Source: CAZPAN01 sp964428485
Lineage (GTDB): Bacteria > Actinomycetota > Coriobacteriia > Coriobacteriales > CADBOM01
NCBI GenBank assembly: GCA_964428485.1
Contig: CAYRYP010000026.1
Span: forward strand, 1-18,531
Direction: 5' to 3'
DNA: 18,531 bases
Shown: positions 13,550-18,531 of the stretch, in pieces
Layout: each line of letters opens with the position of its first letter
Numbering within the stretch: position 1 is the stretch's first letter
The notes under the pieces: model-generated
The model's input: only the letters and a program-made list of their open reading frames with translations
Told to the model about the DNA's origin: nothing
Databases searched by the model: none
Program-made: the position numbers and the translations under genes

Positions 13550-14139
13550 TCTCCTATCTGAATGGGCGCATTGCGATGAAGGGTGCCGGTTTCGCGATCG
13601 TCGACGTCGGCGGGGTGGGCTACGAGCTTCTGATGCCCGCCTGCGCGCTGGCCGAGATCGGCGCGGTTGGAGACGACGCCAAGGTGCTCGTATCGATGCA
13701 GGTAAGGGAGGACTCTGTCTCGCTGTTCGGCTTTGCCACCGAGGAGGAGCGCTTCGTCTTCGAGAAGCTCAAGACCGTCTCGGGTGTGGGGCCAAAGGTC
13801 GCGCTAAGCGCGCTTTCCACGCACGGCGCGCCGGGACTGATGGCCGCGATAGCCTCTGGGGACGCAACCGGGATCTCCAAGGTCCCGGGAATCGGCAAGA
13901 AGACCGCGCAACGCATGATAGTGGACCTCAAGGGGGTTTTCGACGGGATGGCCCCCGCAGCCGAGACGCTTCTCAGCGAGGAATTCGTCTCGAGCGCCTG
14001 CCAGTCGGATGCCGTGGCGGCGCTGCTCTCGATGGGATTCACTATGGAGGAGGTTCAGCTGGCCATCGGTGGATATACTGGCGTGGATGATGTGGAAGAG
14101 ATCATCAGGTTTGCCCTCAAGAGACTCGGGAGCTTCTAA
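13546..14139 (+). CDS. ruvA: Holliday junction DNA helicase RuvA
   Basis: The 197-residue subunit binds four-way junctions and loads RuvB. Domain I (OB-fold, about 1-63) starts MISYLNGRI. Two helix-hairpin-helix motifs follow: TVSGVGPKVAL at 77-87 and KVPGIGKKTA at 112-121. The C-terminal RuvB-binding domain is at about 155-197 (DAVAALLSMGF through ALKRL). Its start overlaps the ruvC stop (ATGA) and its stop overlaps the ruvB start by one base (TAATG), so the three genes are translationally coupled. Confidence 0.97.
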   Translation: MISYLNGRIAMKGAGFAIVDVGGVGYELLMPACALAEIGAVGDDAKVLVSMQVREDSVSLFGFATEEERFVFEKLKTVSGVGPKVALSALSTHGAPGLMAAIASGDATGISKVPGIGKKTAQRMIVDLKGVFDGMAPAAETLLSEEFVSSACQSDAVAALLSMGFTMEEVQLAIGGYTGVDDVEEIIRFALKRLGSF

Positions 14140-15203
14140 TGGATGATGGTTCCACTCTATGGGAGGTCGATGGAGCCGCACGTGGCGGTGTGGTTCCCAG
14201 CGACCCTGCCAACAGGGCCGTCGACCCTGGCCTCCACGAGGAGGATATCGGAATCGACAGGTCGCTCAGACCCAAGAGGCTTGACGAGTACATCGGGCAG
14301 TCCAGGGTCAAGGAGAACCTGCGCGTTTTGATCGAGGCGTCGCTTAAACGCGGTGAGCCGCTGGATCATATCCTGTTTTCTGGCCCCCCGGGGCTTGGAA
14401 AGACCACTCTCTCAGCCGTCGTGGCAAACGAGCTTGGGGTCTCCATACGCTCGACGAGTGGTCCCGCCATAGAGCGTGCGGGAGACCTGGCGTCGATACT
14501 CACCAACCTGGAGTCGGGCGATGTGCTCTTCATCGACGAGATCCATCGCCTCAACCACTCCGTCGAGGAGGTGCTCTACTCCGCGATGGAGGACTACTTC
14601 ATCGACATCGTGATAGGCAAAGGGCCAGCCGCGAGGTCTATCCGCCTCGATGTGGCGCCGTTTACCCTTGTGGGTGCGACCACGCGAACCGGCCTGCTCA
14701 CCGGGCCGCTCCGTGACAGATTCGGGATGGCGTTTCGCCTCGATTACTACACCACGGACGAGCTCGCGGAGATCGTCACCAGGTCGGCTGGCAAGCTCGG
14801 GGTGGAGATCGACAAAGGGGGCGCTATCGAGATCGCCAGCCGCAGCCGCGGGACGCCAAGGCTTGCCAATAGGCTGCTCAAACGCGTGCGCGACTTTGCC
14901 GAGGTCCGCGCGCAGGGTTACATATCCTGCGATATCGCAGCGGAGGCACTGTCGTTCTTCGAGGTGGATGAACTTGGCCTGGACGTTACCGACAACAAGA
15001 TACTGGACCTTCTCGTGAGAACCTTCGCGGGGCGTCCGGTGGGCCTCGGCACGCTCGCCTCTGCACTTGGGGAGGATCCAGACACGGTGGAGGATGTCTA
15101 CGAGCCGTTCCTTCTGCAGCTCGGCCTGATAAACAGGACCTCGAAGGGGCGCGTTGCCACGCGTCGCGCTTTCGACCACATTGGGGTTCCATACTCGGAT
15201 TAG
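14139..15203 (+). CDS. ruvB: Holliday junction branch migration helicase RuvB
   Basis: The 354-residue AAA+ ATPase drives branch migration as a hexameric ring with RuvA. Walker A is GPPGLGKTT at 82-90 and Walker B FIDEIH at 131-136. Sensor 1/arginine-finger regions are GATTRTGLLTGPLRDRFG (179-196), and sensor 2 is GTPRLANRL at 238-246. The winged-helix C-terminus ends around FDHIGVPY. The first 35 residues are a nonconserved extension; the core begins at RSLRPKRLDEYIGQ. The ATG overlaps the ruvA stop by one base. Confidence 0.97.
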   Translation: MDDGSTLWEVDGAARGGVVPSDPANRAVDPGLHEEDIGIDRSLRPKRLDEYIGQSRVKENLRVLIEASLKRGEPLDHILFSGPPGLGKTTLSAVVANELGVSIRSTSGPAIERAGDLASILTNLESGDVLFIDEIHRLNHSVEEVLYSAMEDYFIDIVIGKGPAARSIRLDVAPFTLVGATTRTGLLTGPLRDRFGMAFRLDYYTTDELAEIVTRSAGKLGVEIDKGGAIEIASRSRGTPRLANRLLKRVRDFAEVRAQGYISCDIAAEALSFFEVDELGLDVTDNKILDLLVRTFAGRPVGLGTLASALGEDPDTVEDVYEPFLLQLGLINRTSKGRVATRRAFDHIGVPYSD

Positions 15204-15227
15204 CCTGCGCCTCGGAAGAAAGCAGAA

Positions 15228-15264
15228 GCGGCCGGACCTTCTAGAGCCCGACCGCATCATTTTT
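15228..15264. terminator. terminator after ruvB, probably bidirectional
   Basis: GCGG-CGG (15228-15235) pairs with CCG-CCGC (15248-15255) with one C-A mismatch, followed on the plus strand by a run of five T (15260-15264). On the minus strand the same hairpin is followed by TTCTGCTTTCTT. It separates ruvB from the convergent tRNA-Cys gene. Confidence 0.75.
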
Positions 15265-15267
15265 GGT

Positions 15268-15341
15268 TGGAGGCGACGACCGGATTCGAACCGGTGATAA
15301 AGGCTTTGCAGGCCTCTGCCTTACCACTTGGCCACGTCGCC
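15268..15341 (-). tRNA. tRNA-Cys (anticodon GCA)
   Basis: On the minus strand the gene begins GGCGACG and ends CGTCGCC, then U and an encoded CCA. The anticodon loop CTGCAAA gives GCA. The T-arm reads CCGGTTCGAATCCGG. The U discriminator is the usual one for bacterial tRNA-Cys. A TAGAAT-like -10 (15361-15356) lies 15 bases before the 5' end, but no good -35 is seen. Confidence 0.97.
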
Positions 15342-15463
15342 ATCTGCGAAAAACGATTCTATCAGATATCGAGGATTATTCTACCTGTGTCCATAAGCGG
15401 AACCGCCAGGCATCCCGCGCGGCGCTGGCTCCTGACCCAGGAATCCTGCTTACGTCAGCGGAC

Positions 15464-15521
15464 TTGCTTGCGCAAAGCCCAGCGGTCCTGCTCGCTCCAA
15501 CGTCCCCGCCAGCGCAAGCAA
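15464..15521. repeat. 10-bp inverted repeat between tRNA-Cys and tRNA-Gly
   Basis: TTGCTTGCGC (15464-15473) and GCGCAAGCAA (15512-15521) are perfect inverted copies with a 38-base loop. The right arm touches the U-tract of the tRNA-Gly terminator. No gene is seen in the surrounding 213-base gap. Confidence 0.6.
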
Positions 15522-15544
15522 AAGCCCCGGCCGAAACCGGGGCT
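15520..15544 (-). terminator. intrinsic terminator of tRNA-Gly
   Basis: AGCCCCGG (15523-15530) and CCGGGGCT (15537-15544) form a perfect 8-bp stem with a 6-base loop. Read on the minus strand it is followed by four T (15523-15520) and lies 10 bases past the tRNA-Gly 3' end. Confidence 0.85.
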
Positions 15545-15554
15545 GAACTCTCGA

Positions 15555-15630
15555 TGGAGCGGACAACGGGACTCGAACCCGCGACCCTCACCTTGGCAAG
15601 GTGATGCTCTACCAACTGAGCCATGTCCGC
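15555..15630 (-). tRNA. tRNA-Gly (anticodon GCC)
   Basis: On the minus strand it begins GCGGACA and ends TGTCCGC, then U and an encoded CCA. The anticodon stem CACCT/AGGTG encloses TTGCCAA, giving GCC. The D-arm is GCTCAGTTGGTAGAGC and the T-arm CGGGTTCGAGTCCCG. Confidence 0.97.
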
Positions 15631-15640
15631 GCAAGAAAGT

Positions 15641-15669
15641 ATTCTACGAAAGCGCCCTCACCCGTGCAA
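15641..15669 (-). promoter_or_regulatory. tRNA-Gly promoter
   Basis: On the minus strand TTGCAC (15669-15664) and TAGAAT (15646-15641) are separated by 17 bp, and the -10 ends 10 bases before the tRNA 5' end. Confidence 0.75.
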
Positions 15670-15736
15670 GTTGTTTTCGAAAAGTGTCTAAATACACAGG
15701 CGAACGTCACTCTCCGAGAGCACGCTCTAAGGCTGT

Positions 15737-15764
15737 TTGACACCGATTTCGAGTCTGCTAAACT
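15737..15764 (+). promoter_or_regulatory. tRNA-Val promoter
   Basis: A perfect -35, TTGACA (15737-15742), is 16 bp from TAAACT (15759-15764). The expected start near 15771 lies 35 bases before the tRNA. Confidence 0.65.
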
Positions 15765-15805
15765 AGCCTAGCGCGGCTGGCTACTAGCATCGGCTGCACA
15801 CGCGA

Positions 15806-15880
15806 GGGCGTTTAGCTCAGGGGGAGAGCGCTTCCCTGACACGGAAGAGGTCACAAGTTCAAATCTTGTAACGCCCACCA
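15806..15880 (+). tRNA. tRNA-Val (anticodon GAC)
   Basis: Acceptor GGGCGTT (15806-15812) pairs with AACGCCC (15870-15876), discriminator A and encoded CCA. The anticodon stem CTTCC/GGAAG encloses CTGACAC, giving GAC (reads GUC/GUU). The T-arm reads ACAAGTTCAAATCTTGT. Confidence 0.97.
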
Positions 15881-15889
15881 CAATTTACG

Positions 15890-15926
15890 CAGCTCAGAGG
15901 GTCGCTCCTCTGGGCTGATTTTGTTT
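15890..15926 (+). terminator. intrinsic terminator after tRNA-Val
   Basis: CAGCTCAGAGG (15890-15900) pairs with CCTCTGGGCTG (15907-15917), 11 bp with one G-U pair and a 6-base loop, followed by ATTTTGTTT. It lies between the tRNA and the glycosyltransferase gene, so that gene is either read through or uses a promoter not seen here. Confidence 0.88.
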
Positions 15927-15948
15927 ATAGGAAGGGAAGGAGTCCCGG

Positions 15949-17112
15949 ATGCTCTTCAAGAGGAAATCCAAGGAGTCGAAGGCCGGGGCGGGGGCGAAGC
16001 CCGGAAGCGCGGCGCGCCTCACCAGCACATCGCACCCTGCCAGTTCAAACCCAGACCCCAAGAATCCGCCCATCTCGGAGGGCGTCGCGGTCGTGCAGCA
16101 CCCAGAGGACGATCGCAAGTTCTACTTCATCGGGAACTTCCCCGACCCAGATACCTCCGGGCGACTGAAGAACAGCCTCCTGTTCGAAGAGCTCTCGAAG
16201 CGTGTGAACATCGAGAAGATCGTGGCCGAGAGGTCTAAAGCGTCGTGGATCGCCAAGCAGGTGTTCAAGTCGCGTAACTCCTTTTTCATCCTAGGCAATG
16301 GCAACACCGCTGAGCTCAGGCGCTTCCTCTTCATGGTGGACGCAACGCGCCCCGGCATGTACAAGAACATGACGCTCGTCAACTCCGATCCGCGCTTCAC
16401 GCGCGAGGCGACTACGGACGACACCCTCAAACGTGCTTGTAAAAAGATGCCTGCGGTGTACGTGGAGAACGAGTGGGCGAAGTCGGTCCTGGAGGCCAAG
16501 AAGGGCAAGTACAAAAATGTTCGCATAATGCCCGGTCTGAGGGAGCCTGTCGAGGGCATCGGCTCCAGGGGCAGCGACGGCAAGTTCAGGGTCGTGAACT
16601 TTGCGAACTTCAGCAAGACCAACGGAACCGACAGGCTCCTAGAGGTCGCGTCGAAGCTGCCCGACGTGGAGTTTCACATCTACGGAGAGGTCGACCCCGA
16701 CTACAAGGATGAGTTCCGCCAAAAGGTGGGATCGCGGCGCAATGTCATAAATCGCGGCAAGTTCCAGGGCTCGCGCGCCAAGGCGATCTTAGAGATGTCG
16801 CGCTATGACGTGCACATCTTTCCGGTTGAGGAGGACTTCGAGGTTCTCGCCGACACCATCGTGGACTCCAAGGTTGCAGGCATTCCCACTGTGGCATTTG
16901 ACACGTCGAGTATGAAGGGCATCGTCGAGGACGGCGTTGACGGCCTTCTCACCAATATGGAGGAGGACCCAATCTCCAGCATGGCAGAGGCTATCGCGAG
17001 GCTGCGCGGTAACCGCGAGCTGCTTACCTCGATGAAGAAGGCGACCCTGGACGAGTCCGAGCGTTACTTCGCGAGCAGGTACGCCGAAGAGATCGACACC
17101 CTCTTTAGGTAG
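15949..17112 (+). CDS. GT-B fold glycosyltransferase, GT4-like
   Basis: The 387-residue protein looks like a retaining GT4-type glycosyltransferase. After a low-complexity, lysine- and serine-rich N-terminus (about 1-45, probably disordered) comes an N-domain with KFYFIGNFPDPDTSG. A C-domain follows with FRVVNFANFSKTNGTDRLLEVASKLPDVEFHIYGE, the usual second Rossmann start. The donor-binding E-x7-E motif appears as E298-x7-D306, followed by AGIPTVAFD and GIVEDGVDGLL, which match the GT4 pattern. There is no signal peptide or membrane segment; it is probably cytoplasmic. AAGGAG lies about 6 bases before the ATG. No polysaccharide genes surround it, so donor and acceptor cannot be told. The family call is fairly good; the product is unknown. 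Confidence 0.78.
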   Translation: MLFKRKSKESKAGAGAKPGSAARLTSTSHPASSNPDPKNPPISEGVAVVQHPEDDRKFYFIGNFPDPDTSGRLKNSLLFEELSKRVNIEKIVAERSKASWIAKQVFKSRNSFFILGNGNTAELRRFLFMVDATRPGMYKNMTLVNSDPRFTREATTDDTLKRACKKMPAVYVENEWAKSVLEAKKGKYKNVRIMPGLREPVEGIGSRGSDGKFRVVNFANFSKTNGTDRLLEVASKLPDVEFHIYGEVDPDYKDEFRQKVGSRRNVINRGKFQGSRAKAILEMSRYDVHIFPVEEDFEVLADTIVDSKVAGIPTVAFDTSSMKGIVEDGVDGLLTNMEEDPISSMAEAIARLRGNRELLTSMKKATLDESERYFASRYAEEIDTLFR

Positions 17113-17140
17113 CGGCTTTCCTCGGAGGCGATCACCCCAT

Positions 17141-17230
17141 ATGGCATCCGAGGAGAAGATTAACGCCATGCGCGTCCTCGACGCGGCGGGCATCGACTAC
17201 AAGCATTACACGTTCGATATCGTGCAATAA
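17141..17230 (+). pseudogene. N-terminal remnant of a YbaK-type aminoacyl-tRNA deacylase
   Basis: A 29-codon reading frame begins ATG with GGAGG 12 bases upstream and encodes EEKINAMRVLDAAGIDYKHY before stopping after FDIVQ. It resembles the start of YbaK/EbsC proteins (Cys-tRNA(Pro) deacylases), which typically open with K-T-N-x-M-R-x-L-D and a short strand ending H-x-Y. The rest of the roughly 155-residue family protein is absent: the next gene begins 45 bases after the stop and is unrelated. I read it as a truncated remnant, most likely left by a deletion. A functional 29-residue peptide is possible but less likely. Confidence 0.6.
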
Positions 17231-17274
17231 TATTGGCCGTATGAAATCCAACTAATTCGAAACGGGGGGCACAG

Positions 17275-18372
17275 ATGGAAGGCGACAGGCGTTTCTGCAC
17301 CAACTGTGGCAACGAACTCAACCTGGATGCTAGGTTCTGCACCAACTGCGGTGAGAAGGTGGAGAGAGACGAACCCTCGGAGCTCGCAGATGCAGCCGGC
17401 GTGACCCCAGCGAGTGGTTCTTTCACGTACGAGCCCGACACCTCTGGAATCGATGCCATCGGGGCCGATCCGTTCGGCTCAACGGGTGGCTACGGCGCTG
17501 GATCGGCACCAGATGTGACCCGTCCGTTGAATACTGTCAATACGGACCACACTGTGCAGATGGGAACTCTTGGCATGGATGGCTCCGGTATGGGAGATGC
17601 CTCCGGCGTGTCGCCTGTTGCCGGAACTCCCGACAGTGCCATAGGCGGTTCGGGAAAGAGCAGGGGCAAGCGTCCGAAGTCGTTCTACGCACTGATCGTG
17701 GTTGCCATCGTGGCCGTCGCCGCAATCGCGCTCCTCGTGGTTCTCTGGGTGGTGCCGACGTTCTTCGGCGGAAGCAGCCAGCAGGATGATGCCAGCTCGT
17801 CGGTCACGGAATCGGCAGACTCCAGCTCCACATCCACCACTTCAAATGGCGAGCCGACCGTGTCGGGAACCGCCGATTCCAGCAACTACGCCTACTACTA
17901 CTACGACGACGATGGCAACAGGGTCTATGGAAACGAGCAGCAGTTCTACGACCTGCTCAGCCTGTACTATGATAGGCTTTCGGATTACGACTCGCAGATC
18001 TCTCAAGTCGCCACCGACTTCAACAACAACTACACCAACTCCAGCTACTCTGTCCGGGAGTCGTACGCAGATGTCGCCGATGAGCTTGAGGACGCAATCG
18101 AGGATGACTACGACTTCCTCTTCGAGATCTACCCCAGTACGTACAGCGTCAACTACGATGTCTACTACGACATCTACCAGTGCTATTACGACTGCCTGAT
18201 GCGAATCGATGTCATCAACCAGGCATGGGATCGCAGCCTTGAGTATTCCAATCCCAGCGATCACACCGACTACATCATCGAGCCTTTGGCAGAGGCAAGA
18301 GATGGGGGCGTGAACATCTACAAAGACGAGTTCGAAACTCTTTATCCGACCTGCTCGCCCGTGCAGCCATAA
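17275..18372 (+). CDS. Zinc-ribbon single-pass membrane protein with Tyr-rich outer domain
   Basis: The 365-residue protein begins with a zinc ribbon, FCTNCG at 7-12 and again at 21-26 (C8, C11, C22, C25). A Gly/Ser/Thr-rich linker leads to a membrane helix at about 138-160 after a basic stop (SRGKRPK). A Ser/Thr-rich stalk (about 167-203) and a C-terminal domain very rich in Tyr, Asp and Asn follow (e.g. YAYYYYDDDG near 206-215, and YDIYQCYYDC). The zinc ribbon should be cytoplasmic and the Tyr-rich domain outside. I do not recognise the outer domain. Zinc-ribbon plus one membrane helix is a common actinobacterial and Firmicutes layout (YvbJ/TcaA-like), often of unknown function. GGGGGG lies 5 bases before the ATG. 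Confidence 0.8.
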   Translation: MEGDRRFCTNCGNELNLDARFCTNCGEKVERDEPSELADAAGVTPASGSFTYEPDTSGIDAIGADPFGSTGGYGAGSAPDVTRPLNTVNTDHTVQMGTLGMDGSGMGDASGVSPVAGTPDSAIGGSGKSRGKRPKSFYALIVVAIVAVAAIALLVVLWVVPTFFGGSSQQDDASSSVTESADSSSTSTTSNGEPTVSGTADSSNYAYYYYDDDGNRVYGNEQQFYDLLSLYYDRLSDYDSQISQVATDFNNNYTNSSYSVRESYADVADELEDAIEDDYDFLFEIYPSTYSVNYDVYYDIYQCYYDCLMRIDVINQAWDRSLEYSNPSDHTDYIIEPLAEARDGGVNIYKDEFETLYPTCSPVQP

Positions 18373-18531
18373 GGCGAGAGCGGGGCATCCGAACTTCATC
18401 ACCAACTACATCTTCCCCATCTGGCGTCCCGTTGATCACCAGGGGCGCGAGAGGGGGAGTTGTTTCCCTCACTACAGTCCTGTGGATACCGTTTACGGGA
18501 TCGACTATGTGTAGCTAAAAAAGAATGTACG
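18373..18531. other. downstream region, no gene seen
   Basis: The final 159 bases contain no convincing reading frame, tRNA or strong terminator. GAGGG and CCCTC near 18449-18470 could form a weak hairpin without a U-tract. The next gene may start beyond the window. Confidence 0.4.

Noticed and set aside
15263..15740. Plus-strand frames of 113 and 157 codons over the tRNA-Cys/tRNA-Gly region
   Set aside because: They translate antisense tRNA genes and their terminator; the TTGFEPV and DSNPRP-like strings are typical of translated tRNA genes.
15738..15743. TGACAC as a WhiA binding site (GACAC) near tRNA-Val
   Set aside because: A five-base motif is expected often by chance, and it is part of a good -35 element.
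1..18531. CRISPR array, insertion sequence, prophage or replication origin
   Set aside because: No regularly spaced repeats, transposase, integrase, phage gene or DnaA-box cluster was seen anywhere in the window.

Overview
The window looks like a chromosomal segment of a Gram-positive, moderately GC-rich actinobacterium, most likely a member of the Coriobacteriia. This rests on gene order and motif type, not on a database search. lexA, a divergent SOS gene and nrdR sit together as in actinobacteria. rapZ-yvcK-whiA are adjacent, followed by gap-pgk-tpiA-gpmI-secG, an order that mixes actinobacterial and Firmicutes habits. The LexA boxes are of the CGAAC-N4-GTTCG type used by Gram-positive bacteria. 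All four tRNA genes encode their 3' CCA.

Layout from the left. Positions 1-274 hold the end of a PIN-domain (VapC-like) toxin gene. Then come yebC (translation factor/regulator) and cysK (cysteine synthase), closed by a strong hairpin shared with the convergent lexA gene. lexA (minus strand) and a 97-residue tail-anchored membrane protein (plus strand) diverge from a control region with three LexA boxes spaced 28 and 30 bp apart. nrdR follows with its own promoter. Next are rapZ-yvcK-whiA, whose ends overlap, and the lower-glycolysis genes gap, pgk, tpiA and gpmI with secG. Hairpins lie in several of the gaps of the glycolytic cluster. tRNA-Leu(GAG) ends in a textbook terminator. ruvC-ruvA-ruvB are translationally overlapped and driven by a promoter with a perfect LexA box between its -35 and -10 elements. 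After ruvB come tRNA-Cys(GCA) and tRNA-Gly(GCC) on the minus strand and tRNA-Val(GAC) on the plus strand. A GT4-like glycosyltransferase, a 29-codon remnant of a YbaK-type deacylase gene, and a zinc-ribbon single-pass membrane protein with a tyrosine-rich outer domain complete the window.

How it fits together: an SOS regulon is visible directly in the sequence (lexA, the small membrane protein, ruvCAB) with a shared promoter design in which the box fills the -35/-10 spacer. The small protein occupies the place held in mycobacteria and corynebacteria by the SOS division inhibitors ChiZ/DivS, but has no LysM domain. It is the best candidate here for an undescribed function. A second point is that the GAPDH of the glycolytic cluster lacks the residues that normally confine the enzyme to NAD, which suggests NADP use or dual cofactor use. 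The rest of the window is mostly conserved housekeeping genes.
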